A DNA stretch of 64,000 bases. It comes from Paracoccus benzoatiresistens. Its GTDB lineage: Bacteria > Pseudomonadota > Alphaproteobacteria > Rhodobacterales > Rhodobacteraceae. Position 1 is the stretch's first letter; each line of letters opens with the position of its first letter. The position numbers and the translations under genes were made by a program. The notes beneath the pieces are model-generated. The model was not told the origin of the DNA. It made no database searches and saw only the letters and a list, made by a program, of their open reading frames with translations. Shown piece after piece: positions 1 through 7,737 of the stretch. The stretch covers positions 124,001 through 188,000 of the forward strand of contig NZ_JAPTYD010000001.1 in NCBI RefSeq assembly GCF_026913015.1. Reading direction: 5' to 3'.

Positions 1-1
1 C

Positions 2-250
2 GGCTACATGGAGCAGCCGAACGTCCCCCGCGCCCTGGCCGAGGCCAAGCGCCAGGGCCTGAAGTTCGACATCATGTCCACCTCGTTCTTCCTGAACCGC
101 CGAACGCTGCGGTCGGGCAAGGGCAACCTGATGCCCCACTGGATGAGCCGCATCTTCGTGCGGCTGTACCGCTCCGCCTCCGAGCCGACGAACTATTATC
201 GCCTGCCGTCGAACCGGGTGGTGGAACTAGGGCAGCAGAAGAATATCTGA
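2..250 (+). CDS. kup: Kup-family potassium uptake transporter, C-terminal fragment
   Basis: This is the last 82 codons of a gene that begins before the window. The readable end contains the Kup-type C-terminal stretch with MEQPNVPRAL, an FDIMSTSFFL segment and a late ASEPTNYYRLPSNRVVELG tail, which matches the cytoplasmic C-terminal region of Kup (TrkD) potassium/proton symporters. The membrane part is outside the window, so completeness of the protein cannot be judged. The fatty acid genes that follow are separated from it by about 200 bases and have their own promoter-like sequence, so co-transcription is not required. Family assignment is fairly secure; the function in this strain is inferred. 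Confidence 0.85.
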   Translation, partial: GYMEQPNVPRALAEAKRQGLKFDIMSTSFFLNRRTLRSGKGNLMPHWMSRIFVRLYRSASEPTNYYRLPSNRVVELGQQKNI

Positions 251-392
251 GGGGATGAGCCGCCCCCGTTGAAAGCCTGCAAGGGCGGTAATCGCTGGTT
301 TTTCGCACTGCGGGGGTTGGAAGCTGGGCCGGAAAGGCCGGGTGGCGGGCCGAACGGTCTGGCGGAAGACCGGCGACCTGGTTGTCGCCCCG

Positions 393-421
393 TTGCACCC
401 CCACCCCCATCCGCGCTATCC
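393..421 (+). promoter_or_regulatory. Possible sigma70-type promoter of fabD
   Basis: TTGCAC at 393-398 and CTATCC at 416-421 are separated by 17 bases and lie about 35 bases before the fabD start. The match to consensus is only moderate, and GC-rich alphaproteobacterial promoters are hard to recognise by eye. The rest of 251-454 shows several GC-rich inverted repeats and no coding sequence. Confidence 0.35.
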
Positions 422-454
422 CTCCTGAACCCAAACCACCCGAGGAGGCCCCAC

Positions 455-1381
455 ATGCGCGCGTTTGTCTTTCCAGGCCAGGGGGCGCAGGCTGTCGGCA
501 TGGGGCGCGAACTGGCCGAGGTCTATCCGGCTGCGAGGGAGGTGTTCGAGCAGGTGGACGAGGCGCTTGGGGAAAAGCTCTCGGACCTGATCTGGAACGG
601 GGATATCGAGACGCTGACGCTGACCCAGAACGCGCAGCCGGCGCTGATGGCGACCTCGGTCGCGGCGTTCCGGGCGCTGGAATCCGAGGGCATCACGATC
701 CGGGACGCCAATTTCGTGGCCGGCCACTCGCTGGGGGAATACTCGGCGCTTTGCGTGGCGGGGGCGCTGACGCTGGAGGATACGGCGCGGCTGCTGCGGC
801 TGCGCGGCCAGGCCATGCAGGAGGCGGTGCCGGTCGGGCAGGGGGCGATGGCGGCGATCCTTGGGCTCGACTTCGCCACCGTGGATCATATCGCGCGCGA
901 GGTCGCGGGCGAGGAGGTCGTGCAGGCCGCTAATGACAACGATCCGGGCCAGGTGGTGATCTCGGGCCACAAGGAGGCGGTGGAGCGCGCCGCGGCCGCG
1001 ATGAAGGAAGCCGGCGCCAAGCGGGCGCTGATGCTGCCGGTCTCGGCGCCCTTCCATTCGGTGCTGATGCAGCCCGCGGCGGCGGTCATGGCCAATGCGC
1101 TGGCGGGCGTGGACATCCAGCCCCCCGCCGTGCCGCTGGTCGCCAATGTCCGCGCTGAGGCGGTGACGGAACCCGGCGCGATCCGCCGGCTGCTGGTCGA
1201 ACAGGTGACCGGCACCGTGCGCTGGCGCGAATCCATCGCCAACATGGCCGGGGCGGGCGTGACCGAGTTCTGGGAAATCGGCGCGGGCAAGGCGCTGTCG
1301 GGCATGATCAAGCGCATCGCCAAGGACGTGACGGTCAGGAATGTCGGCGCGCCTGCGGATATCGTGGCGCTGAAGGGCTGA
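455..1381 (+). CDS. fabD: Malonyl-CoA:ACP transacylase FabD
   Basis: FabD moves the malonyl group from CoA to acyl carrier protein, supplying the extender unit for type II fatty acid synthesis in the cytoplasm. The 308-residue protein has the normal family length. It shows the N-terminal FPGQG motif (residues 6-10), the nucleophile elbow GHSLGE with Ser92, and a downstream APFHS segment that would carry the catalytic histidine. The ATG at 455 is chosen because GAGGAGG sits just upstream; the frame stays open further upstream but without support. It heads a fabD-fabG-acpP block. A repeated palindromic element lies in the 132-base gap before fabG. Confidence 0.96.
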   Translation: MRAFVFPGQGAQAVGMGRELAEVYPAAREVFEQVDEALGEKLSDLIWNGDIETLTLTQNAQPALMATSVAAFRALESEGITIRDANFVAGHSLGEYSALCVAGALTLEDTARLLRLRGQAMQEAVPVGQGAMAAILGLDFATVDHIAREVAGEEVVQAANDNDPGQVVISGHKEAVERAAAAMKEAGAKRALMLPVSAPFHSVLMQPAAAVMANALAGVDIQPPAVPLVANVRAEAVTEPGAIRRLLVEQVTGTVRWRESIANMAGAGVTEFWEIGAGKALSGMIKRIAKDVTVRNVGAPADIVALKG

Positions 1382-1390
1382 GGGCGGACC

Positions 1391-1491
1391 GGGGCGCTGC
1401 CCCCCAGCCTGCCGGCGGGGCGGCAGGCGTTCGTCGCTGAAAAAGGCCCAATGGACCTTTTTCCGGGCGCTTCTTACCCCCGAGGATATTT
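1391..1491 (+). repeat. Intergenic palindromic repeat, copy A (fabD-fabG gap)
   Basis: Two-part element. The first part is a short GGGGC-GCT-GCCCC hairpin (1391-1403). The second (1435-1473) holds a palindrome at 1440-1462 (AAAAAGG..., one C/A mismatch in 11-bp arms) followed by CCGGGCGCTTC. It ends in AGGATATTT (1483-1491). The 39-base core differs at only two positions from copy B near 29.5 kb. As RNA the palindrome would form an A-stem-T hairpin resembling a rho-independent terminator inside the fab gene block. Confidence 0.8.
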
Positions 1492-1513
1492 GGATGAAGA
1501 AGAAGGAACGGGC

Positions 1514-2251
1514 ATGTTCGATCTGACAGGCAAGACGGCTTTGGTGACGGGCGCATCGGGCGGCATCGGCGGCGCCATTGCCGAGGCGCTGCACACGGCG
1601 GGCGCCACCGTTGCCCTGTCGGGCACGCGCGAGGGGCCCTTGCGGGAACTGGCCGACAGGCTGGGCGAGCGGGCGCATGTGGTGCCTGCGAACCTGTCGG
1701 AGCCCGAAGCTGCCGCCGGGCTGATCAAGGATGCCGCGGGGGCCATGGGCTCGGTCGATATTCTGGTCAACAACGCGGGCATCACGCGCGACAACCTGTT
1801 CATGCGCATGTCGGACGAGGAATGGGCGCAGGTCCTGGAGGTCAACCTGACCAGCGTCTTCCGGCTGTCGCGCGCGGCGCTGCGCGGCATGATGAAGGCT
1901 CGCTGGGGGCGGATCGTCAACATCACCTCGGTGGTGGGGTCCACGGGCAATCCGGGGCAGGGCAACTATGCCGCCGCCAAGGCCGGGCTGGTCGGCATGT
2001 CGAAGTCGCTTGCCTACGAGGTCGCAAGCCGCGGCATCACCGTGAACTGCGTGGCGCCCGGCTTCATCGAGACGGCGATGACCGACAAGCTGACCGACGA
2101 GCAGAAGGGCAAGATCCTGGGCCAGATCCCCGCCGGCCGCATGGGCAGCCCGGCCGAGATCGCCGCGGCGGTCCTTTATCTGGCCAGCCCCGAGGCGGGC
2201 TATGTCACCGGCGCCACGCTGCATGTGAACGGCGGGATGGCGATGGTCTGA
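1514..2251 (+). CDS. fabG: 3-oxoacyl-[ACP] reductase FabG
   Basis: FabG reduces 3-oxoacyl-ACP to 3-hydroxyacyl-ACP with NADPH in each round of fatty acid elongation. The 245-residue protein is a classical short-chain dehydrogenase: TGASGGIGG cofactor loop near residues 12-20, NNAG near residue 84, and the catalytic Ser...Tyr-x3-Lys set (ITSVVG, then NYAAAKAG). The ATG at 1514 follows AAGAAGGAACGGG, a good ribosome binding site; an in-frame upstream ATG at 1451 would start inside the repeat element and is rejected. Position between fabD and acpP supports the fatty-acid role over other SDR functions. Confidence 0.96.
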   Translation: MFDLTGKTALVTGASGGIGGAIAEALHTAGATVALSGTREGPLRELADRLGERAHVVPANLSEPEAAAGLIKDAAGAMGSVDILVNNAGITRDNLFMRMSDEEWAQVLEVNLTSVFRLSRAALRGMMKARWGRIVNITSVVGSTGNPGQGNYAAAKAGLVGMSKSLAYEVASRGITVNCVAPGFIETAMTDKLTDEQKGKILGQIPAGRMGSPAEIAAAVLYLASPEAGYVTGATLHVNGGMAMV

Positions 2252-2287
2252 GCCTGCCGGAACGGCGGCGTCTTAACGCAAAAGCGG

Positions 2288-2315
2288 TTGCAACAGGGCA
2301 GGCGGGTGCTATATC
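2288..2315 (+). promoter_or_regulatory. Probable promoter of acpP
   Basis: TTGCAA (2288-2293) and TATATC (2310-2315) with a 16-base spacer stand out in the GC-rich fabG-acpP gap. A start near 2322 would give an 88-base leader that contains a GCAGGG/CCCTGTGC inverted repeat. This would let acpP be expressed far above fabDG, as expected for an abundant protein. Confidence 0.5.
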
Positions 2316-2409
2316 CCCGCCTTGAGCAGCAGGGAAACCGCCCTGTGCCGAAGCGGATCACGTATTCGCGGATAAATTGGGCGGATGCCCGCGAGAATGA
2401 GGATGTGAC

Positions 2410-2643
2410 ATGAGCGATATCGCTGATCGCGTGAAGAAGATCGTGGTCGAGCATCTGGGCGTCGAAGAGGACAAGGTGGTCGAATCCGCCTCGTTCATCG
2501 ACGATCTGGGGGCCGACAGCCTCGACACCGTCGAGCTGGTCATGGCGTTCGAGGAAGAATTCGGGATCGAGATCCCGGACGACGCCGCCGAAACCATCCA
2601 GACCGTCGGCGACGCGGTGACCTTCATCAAGGGCGCGGTCTGA
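2410..2643 (+). CDS. acpP: Acyl carrier protein
   Basis: ACP carries growing acyl chains on a 4'-phosphopantetheine arm attached to a serine. The 77-residue acidic protein has the attachment motif GADSLD with Ser37 and a helix rich in Glu/Asp ([17 protein letters not shown]), the surface used by Fab enzymes. Length and composition are typical. A GAATGAGGATG ribosome binding region precedes the ATG. It is followed immediately by a strong intrinsic terminator and preceded by its own promoter-like sequence, so it can be expressed as a single-gene transcript as well as from fabD. Confidence 0.97.
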   Translation: MSDIADRVKKIVVEHLGVEEDKVVESASFIDDLGADSLDTVELVMAFEEEFGIEIPDDAAETIQTVGDAVTFIKGAV

Positions 2644-2675
2644 TCCGCATCCCGCCGACTGACGGCACCATCCAG

Positions 2676-2708
2676 ACGGCGTCCTTGCACCAGCAAGGGC
2701 GCCGTTTT
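2676..2708 (+). terminator. Rho-independent terminator after acpP
   Basis: Arms at 2676-2688 and 2693-2705 pair over 13 bases (one G-T pair) around a 4-base loop, and the hairpin runs directly into TTTT. It lies 33 bases after the acpP stop and separates the fab block from dps. Confidence 0.88.
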
Positions 2709-2796
2709 CCATTGGCCTGCATGGACGCCATGCCGGAACCACGCGCGGCAGCCCGCCGTTGGATCGTGCAACATGGAATGGAAAAAGGAGCCGATC

Positions 2797-3270
2797 ATGG
2801 CTGTCGAACTGAGGGGCCTGACCGATAACGCCCGCAAGACCTCGATCTCGGAACTGAACGAGCGACTGGCCGATTCAATCGCGCTGGCGCTGGCGGTCAA
2901 GCAGGCGCATTGGAACGTGAAGGGCCGCAACTTCATCGCCGTGCACGAGTTGTTCGACACCGTCCACAACAACCTGCGCGAGCATATCGACGTGATGGCG
3001 GAACGCGTCCAGCAGCTGGACGGCGTGGCCGTCGGCACGGCGCAGAAGGTGGCGGTTGCCAGCGGTTTGCAGGAATACCCGACCGATCTGGCCAAGGCCG
3101 AGGATCACATCCGGGCGCTGTGCGAACGCTACCGCGAACATGGCGAAAAGCTGCGCTTGGCCATCGACGCCACGGACGAGGCGGGGGATGCCGATACCGC
3201 CGACATCTTCACCGCCGCCTCGCGCACGGTCGACAAGGACCTGTGGTTCATGGAAAGCCATCTGGAGTGA
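2797..3270 (+). CDS. dps: Dps-family ferritin-like DNA protection protein
   Basis: Dps proteins form 12-subunit cages that oxidise and store iron and shield DNA in stationary phase or oxidative stress. The 157-residue protein has the ferroxidase-centre pattern: KQAHWNVKG, then HELFD, then DVMAERVQQL, which supply the His/His and Asp/Glu ligands shared across the subunit interface. The ATG at 2797 is chosen because AAAAAGGAG lies 7 bases upstream; an earlier in-frame ATG at 2773 would put the ribosome binding site inside the gene. It stands alone between the acpP terminator and a convergent sulfotransferase gene only 16 bases away. Confidence 0.93.
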   Translation: MAVELRGLTDNARKTSISELNERLADSIALALAVKQAHWNVKGRNFIAVHELFDTVHNNLREHIDVMAERVQQLDGVAVGTAQKVAVASGLQEYPTDLAKAEDHIRALCERYREHGEKLRLAIDATDEAGDADTADIFTAASRTVDKDLWFMESHLE

Positions 3271-3286
3271 TGGCTGCCATGCGGCA

Positions 3287-4105
3287 TCAGCGCCCAAGCT
3301 TGGCGTGAACCTCGTCCAGGTCGACCTCGCCCGTGGGCATCTTGTTGTCGGGATCGTCGAAGTCATAGCGGAACAGCTGGAAATCGTCCTTGTAGATTTC
3401 CCAGACCAGGTGCCGCGACAGGTCGTCGAAATAGGCGCTGACCTTGTGGGCGCGCTTTGGCCCGTGCCCTTCGGATTCGTTGAAGCGCGGGACATCGGCC
3501 AGATCCACCGGGACCGGCGTGCTGGTCGAGCCCAGCACCTGCGCCATGCCGGCGTTGAAGTCCTCGGTAAAGAAGATCCGGTCGTAGCGACCGCCATTGG
3601 CGATGAAGGTGGCGATATGGCCCGACATGGCCGACCAGTGGATGTCGGGCTCCATCGGGCGGCGCCAGCAGATGGTGTCGCGGGCAAACAGCAGAAAGCG
3701 GCGGAAGCTGGCGATCTGGTCGAAGTCGAAGCCGTTTTCCTGGCTGCCCACGTCGATGCCGTAGCGCTGCGCCAGCTGCGGCACCAGATTGCCGCGATAG
3801 CGCCGGCCGTTGCGCTGGATCCCGGCGATCTTGTCGAAGAAGGACGACAGGATACGGGCATAAGGGTTGCGCACGCAGGTAAACGTGACGGCCTCGTGGC
3901 GCTTGACCGCATTATCGATCAGCGGCTTGCTGTTTTCCTGCGACCACTTGTGCAGGCCGGCGGTGGAATCATGGATGTCGCCGTCGAAGAAACGCCCGTG
4001 ATCGGAATAGAACATGATCTGCCCGATGGTCGAGCAGGCGCATTTCGGCACCACCCGATAGATCATGCTTTCGCTTTCGGTCATCCAGACACCGGGAAAG
4101 CCCAT
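3287..4105 (-). CDS. Sulfotransferase family protein (sulfotransfer_2 type)
   Basis: Predicted to transfer sulfate from PAPS to a hydroxyl group, most likely on a glycan. The 272-residue protein has the 5'-phosphosulfate-binding segment PKCACST (residues 20-26) and a 3'-phosphate-binding segment CVRNPYARILSS with Arg79 and Ser87, as in carbohydrate sulfotransferases of the chondroitin/heparan-2-sulfotransferase type. No signal peptide or membrane segment is evident, so action is cytoplasmic. ATG at 4105 is used; a GTG at 4111 lies closer to a GGAGA site and is the alternative. It is divergent from a GT14 branching glycosyltransferase across 134 bases, suggesting both act on one polysaccharide. 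The acceptor is unknown. Confidence 0.8.
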   Translation of the reverse strand: MGFPGVWMTESESMIYRVVPKCACSTIGQIMFYSDHGRFFDGDIHDSTAGLHKWSQENSKPLIDNAVKRHEAVTFTCVRNPYARILSSFFDKIAGIQRNGRRYRGNLVPQLAQRYGIDVGSQENGFDFDQIASFRRFLLFARDTICWRRPMEPDIHWSAMSGHIATFIANGGRYDRIFFTEDFNAGMAQVLGSTSTPVPVDLADVPRFNESEGHGPKRAHKVSAYFDDLSRHLVWEIYKDDFQLFRYDFDDPDNKMPTGEVDLDEVHAKLGR

Positions 4106-4239
4106 TGTCACCCATTCTCCAGAATTGCAGCCCGCCTTGCCGGCACACGTCCAAGGCGTTTACACACAGAAACCAGGGCAGGCGCAAGATTTGAACGCCT
4201 GTGCGACATTGCAGCATTTGACCGGGAATTTGCGCCCCC

Positions 4240-5814
4240 ATGGCCCGCATCGCCTTTATCCTGCTGACGCACAAGGATCCGCAAGGGGTGGTGGACCAAG
4301 CCCGGCGTCTTACGGCGACCGGCGATCATGTCGTCATCCACTATGACCGCAGCGCTCCCGCCGAGGAGTATCGCCTGATCCGGCAGTCGCTGGCGGATGA
4401 GCCGGGCGTTGCCTTTGCGCCCCGTCGTTTCCGGTGCGGCTGGGGCGAATGGTCGCTGGTGGCCGCGACCCTGTCGGCCCTGCGCGAGGCCGAGCGCAGC
4501 TTTCCCGAGGCCACGCATTTCTACATGCTGTCGGGCGACTGCATGCCGATCAAGTCGGCGGAATATGCGCGCGCCTTCCTGGACGGCGACGACTGCGACT
4601 ATGTCGAGGCCTTCGATTTCTTCGACAGCGACTGGATCAAGACCGGCATCAAGGCGGAACGGCTGATCTATCGGCACTGGTTCAACGAACGGAAGAACAA
4701 GCCCCTGTTCTATGCCAGCATGAACGCGCAGCGACGGCTGGGGCTTGAACGCAAGCTTCCCCGGGGCCTGCAGATCATGATCGGATCGCAATGGTGGTGC
4801 CTGCGCCGCCACACGGTCGAGGCGATCCTGGCGCTGATCGACGGGCGGCCCGACCTGGTGCGCTTCTTCCGCACGACCTGGATTCCGGACGAGACCTTCT
4901 TCCAGACCCTTGTTGCCCATCTGGTGCCCAAGGACCAGATATGCCGCCGCTCGCCCACCTGCCTGATGTTCACCGACTACGGCATGCCGGTGACCTTCTA
5001 CAACGACCATTACGACCTGCTGATCCGCCAGGATTACCTGTTCGCGCGCAAGATCAGCGCCGAGGCGCAGGACCTGCGGGCCAGGCTGGGCGCGCTGTGG
5101 CTGGCCGAAGGGGTCGGCTTCGCCGTCTCGAACGAGGCGCCGAGCCTGTTCCGCTTCCTGACCGGGCGCGGCCGCGTCGGCCGCCGTTTCGCCCCCCGCT
5201 TCTGGGAAGACAAGGGCATGTCGCGGAACCACGTGATCTGCCTGGTCGTCTCGAAGAAATGGCATGTTGCCAAGCGGCTGACGGCGGCCATCAGGACGCT
5301 GACCGACATCGCGGCGGTGGACTATGTCTTCAATGAACGCGATGCGGGATTGCCGGATCTGGGGGGCATCGCCTCGACCGTGGCCAAGCGGGAACGGCAC
5401 CGCCGGGCGCTGGTCCGGTTGCTGCTGGACGAATTCGGCGCACGGCGGCTGGTCCTGTGCCTGGATCCTTCCGCCCTGGCCCTGATCGCGGATTTCGCCG
5501 CGGATCGGGCCGAGACGCGGATCCTGTTCATCGAAAGCGACTTTGACGAGGCCTATCTGCGCGGCCACATGCGCCGCACCGGCCTTGCGGCCGATGGCAC
5601 GCCCGACGTGGTGATCGACCAGCTGCTGCCCGTCGTCGCAGGCGACCTGGCCCACGAGGCCGAGCGCTTGCGCGACATGGACTTCGCGCAGTTCGACAGC
5701 ATCGCCCCCGCAAGGACCGTTGCCGCCAATGCCGAGGCGATCGCGCGCTTTCTGGATGTTTCCCCCGCCATCGCGCATGATCTGGCGCAAACGCCGCATC
5801 TGTTTACCGACTGA
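4240..5814 (+). CDS. GT14-family (core-2/I-branching) glycosyltransferase with C-terminal DUF5928-like domain
   Basis: The first roughly 290 of 524 residues look like a beta-1,6-N-acetylglucosaminyltransferase fold of the core-2/I-branching type: the start ARIAFILLTHKDP, an FYMLSGDCMPI segment near residue 95-105, and GSQWWCLRR near residue 183, all typical landmarks. From about residue 320 a second domain begins (NHVICLVVSKKWHVAKRL) that resembles the DUF5928 region found behind such enzymes in Rhodobacterales; its role is unknown. No membrane segment or signal peptide is seen. Divergent from a sulfotransferase, hence a likely joint role in a branched, sulfated surface or capsule polysaccharide. 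Donor and acceptor sugars are not predictable from sequence. No strong ribosome binding site precedes the ATG. Confidence 0.8.
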   Translation: MARIAFILLTHKDPQGVVDQARRLTATGDHVVIHYDRSAPAEEYRLIRQSLADEPGVAFAPRRFRCGWGEWSLVAATLSALREAERSFPEATHFYMLSGDCMPIKSAEYARAFLDGDDCDYVEAFDFFDSDWIKTGIKAERLIYRHWFNERKNKPLFYASMNAQRRLGLERKLPRGLQIMIGSQWWCLRRHTVEAILALIDGRPDLVRFFRTTWIPDETFFQTLVAHLVPKDQICRRSPTCLMFTDYGMPVTFYNDHYDLLIRQDYLFARKISAEAQDLRARLGALWLAEGVGFAVSNEAPSLFRFLTGRGRVGRRFAPRFWEDKGMSRNHVICLVVSKKWHVAKRLTAAIRTLTDIAAVDYVFNERDAGLPDLGGIASTVAKRERHRRALVRLLLDEFGARRLVLCLDPSALALIADFAADRAETRILFIESDFDEAYLRGHMRRTGLAADGTPDVVIDQLLPVVAGDLAHEAERLRDMDFAQFDSIAPARTVAANAEAIARFLDVSPAIAHDLAQTPHLFTD

Positions 5815-5829
5815 CCACAGGACCGCTTC

Positions 5830-6213
5830 ATGGCCTTCGCTTACGACGACACCAACATCTTCGCCCGCATCCTGCGCGGAGAGATCCCCTGCAACACCGT
5901 GGCCGAGAACGACCACGCCCTGGCCTTCCGCGACATCCACCCCAAGGCGCCCAGCCATGTGCTGGTGATCCCCAGGGGCAAGTATGTCAGCTTCGACGAT
6001 TTCGCAGCCAATGCCTCGGATGCCGAGATCGCCGGCTTCATGCGGCTTTGTGCCGAGGTGATCAAGGCCGAGGGCCTGGGGCTGGAGGACGGCCATGCGG
6101 GCTTCCGCGCCATCACCAATGCGGGTCCCCACGGCGTGCAGGAGGTTCCCCATTACCACCTGCACATCATGGGCGGCCGGGTCATGGGGCCGATGGTCAG
6201 CCTTCGGGGCTGA
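5830..6213 (+). CDS. HIT-family (HinT-like) nucleotide-binding hydrolase
   Basis: Histidine-triad protein of 127 residues, the usual HinT length. The triad HYHLH is at about residues 109-113, inside VPHYHLHIMGG, and the N-terminal FARILRGEIP and the IPRGKYVS segments are typical of HinT purine nucleoside phosphoramidases. It would act in the cytoplasm on AMP-linked substrates. It begins 16 bases after the GT14 gene and could share its transcript, though a functional link is not implied. It converges with the ABC ATPase gene with only 4 bases between stops. Confidence 0.93.
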   Translation: MAFAYDDTNIFARILRGEIPCNTVAENDHALAFRDIHPKAPSHVLVIPRGKYVSFDDFAANASDAEIAGFMRLCAEVIKAEGLGLEDGHAGFRAITNAGPHGVQEVPHYHLHIMGGRVMGPMVSLRG

Positions 6214-6217
6214 CGGC

Positions 6218-7141
6218 TCAGCCGCGCGTCATCTCGACGAACACGTCCTCCAGGTCCGGCTGCTCGGTCGCGACATCCAGGATGGGGATGCCCGCGCCGC
6301 GCAGAGCGTCCAGCAACTGGTCGGCGCGGATCCGGGACGGGGGATAGCTGATCGCCAGCCGCCCGTCGCCCCGCCATTCGGGATGCGCGCCTTCCGGCAG
6401 CGGCGGCAGGGCCACGCGCCCGCCCGTGTCCAGCACCAGCGTCTTGCCGTCGGCACGCGACAGCAGGCTGCGCGTGTCCTGCCGCACCACCAGTTCGCCA
6501 TGGTTGATGATGGCGATCTCGTCGCACATCTGTTCGGCTTCCTCCAGGTAATGCGTGGTCAGGATGATGGTCATGCCCTGGCGGTTCAGCGCCCGGACAT
6601 TCTGCCACAGCATCTCGCGCAGGGTGATGTCCACGCCCGCCGTGGGTTCGTCCAGGACCAGGATCTGCGGGCGGTGGACAAGGGCCTTGGCCAGCAGCAG
6701 GCGGCGGCGCATGCCCCCCGACAGGTTGCGGGCATAGGCATTCGCCTGGTCGGTCAGGCCCACCAGCTCCAGCAGCTCGTCCGTCCAGCGTTCGGATTTC
6801 GGCACGCCATACAGGCCCGCCTGAACCTCGAGGCTGGCGCGAGGGGTGAAGAACGGGTCCATGTTCAGTTCCTGTGGCATCACCCCGATGGCCGCGCGCG
6901 ACTGGCGCGGATTCACGTCCTGGTCGAAGCCCCAGATCGTCACCTTGCCCGCGCTCTTGTTGACCAGCCCGGCCAGAATGTTGATCAGCGTGGACTTTCC
7001 CGCCCCGTTCGGCCCCAGAAGTCCGAAGATGCTGCCCGCCGGGATGGCGAGGTTGATCCCCTTCAGCGCCTCCTTGGCGGGTGCGTTTCCCTGGGCGGCA
7101 TAGGTCTTGCGCAACCCTGTGATCTCGATGGCGTTCGGCAT
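6218..7141 (-). CDS. ABC transporter ATP-binding protein (export type), orphan
   Basis: A 307-residue ATPase subunit with Walker [10 protein letters not shown] (about residue 44), signature LSGGMRRR (about residue 145) and Walker [13 protein letters not shown] (about residue 166), then a His-containing switch ([10 protein letters not shown]). The layout and the C-terminal extension of about 80 residues resemble CcmA/NatA/YadG-type ATPases that pair with ABC-2 type permeases for drug, polysaccharide or lipid export. No permease gene is adjacent on either side, so the partner must lie elsewhere or beyond the divergent small gene. The substrate cannot be predicted. Confidence 0.9.
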   Translation of the reverse strand: MPNAIEITGLRKTYAAQGNAPAKEALKGINLAIPAGSIFGLLGPNGAGKSTLINILAGLVNKSAGKVTIWGFDQDVNPRQSRAAIGVMPQELNMDPFFTPRASLEVQAGLYGVPKSERWTDELLELVGLTDQANAYARNLSGGMRRRLLLAKALVHRPQILVLDEPTAGVDITLREMLWQNVRALNRQGMTIILTTHYLEEAEQMCDEIAIINHGELVVRQDTRSLLSRADGKTLVLDTGGRVALPPLPEGAHPEWRGDGRLAISYPPSRIRADQLLDALRGAGIPILDVATEQPDLEDVFVEMTRG

Positions 7142-7232
7142 GGGTCTGATCCCCGACGGCTTGCGAAGGCAGGCGGCGCTGCGGTATCAGGCGTTAGACC
7201 AGATGATGCCCGCCGCCACAAGAAGGCCAGCC

Positions 7233-7484
7233 ATGACGCAATACGTGATCCCGGAAAACTCGCTGTCCACGGAACAGACCGATTTGTCCGAGCTGAAGCT
7301 GCCTGCCCCCGCGACCCAGGTCGTGACCACCTGGAAGGTCGCCTGCGACGGCGACGACGCGGGCGGCATGGGCCATCCGCGCGTCTGGCTGGCGATCTCG
7401 CCCGAGACGGGCTTTGTCGATTGCGGCTATTGCGACAAGCGCTTCGTGATCGACCGCGACCACGCCCACGGCGACGACCACTAG
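7233..7484 (+). CDS. Zinc-finger domain protein (zf-CHCC, NDUFS6-like)
   Basis: An 83-residue protein with the C-x8-H ... CGYC pattern (VACDGDD...GMGHPRVWL, then [10 protein letters not shown]) of the zf-CHCC family, whose mitochondrial member NDUFS6 is a zinc-binding accessory subunit of respiratory complex I. A role in complex I assembly or stability is an inference from that homology. The ATG at 7233 follows AGAAGGCC; the frame is open upstream to 7107 but that part overlaps the divergent ABC gene. Its stop codon TAG overlaps the stop of a convergent DUF2256 gene within the shared tetranucleotide CTAG. Confidence 0.85.
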   Translation: MTQYVIPENSLSTEQTDLSELKLPAPATQVVTTWKVACDGDDAGGMGHPRVWLAISPETGFVDCGYCDKRFVIDRDHAHGDDH

Positions 7485-7642
7485 GGCCTGGCGGGGCAGG
7501 GGGCCTTCGTCCCCTTGCACCGGTCCGAGCAATAGCGGACCTGGTCCCAGTCCCGCGCCCATTTCTTGCGCCAGGTGAAGGGACGCCCGCAGCAGGCGCA
7601 GATCTTGCTGGGCAGATCGCCCTTGCGAACCATCCTGGGCAT
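7481..7642 (-). CDS. DUF2256 family small zinc-ribbon-like protein
   Basis: A 53-residue protein, too short for most gene callers. It reads [13 protein letters not shown], then the family core [15 protein letters not shown], then [11 protein letters not shown]. Two Cys pairs (CACC and CSDRC) suggest one bound zinc. This core is the hallmark of DUF2256, often found near photolyase/cryptochrome genes in other bacteria; no such gene is in this window. Function is unknown. It shares four bases (CTAG) with the convergent zf-CHCC gene and is divergent from polA. The second methionine (residue 4) is an alternative start. Confidence 0.82.
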   Translation of the reverse strand: MPRMVRKGDLPSKICACCGRPFTWRKKWARDWDQVRYCSDRCKGTKAPCPARP

Positions 7643-7737
7643 TGCCACCTCTTGCGTTCCGCCGGGGCCAAGGCGCGTCTGGAAACCGCGGCGCGATCAT
7701 GCCAGAACCGGGGCCGGAACCGGAAAGGAACATGGCG

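Noticed and set aside
251..454. tRNA or structured RNA in the kup-fabD gap
   Set aside because: Several GC-rich inverted repeats but no cloverleaf, anticodon arm or terminator with T-run.
416..2224. Minus-strand 602-codon open frame
   Set aside because: Antisense shadow of fabD and fabG, rich in Arg/Gly/His as expected from GC-rich complementary codons; no domain recognised.
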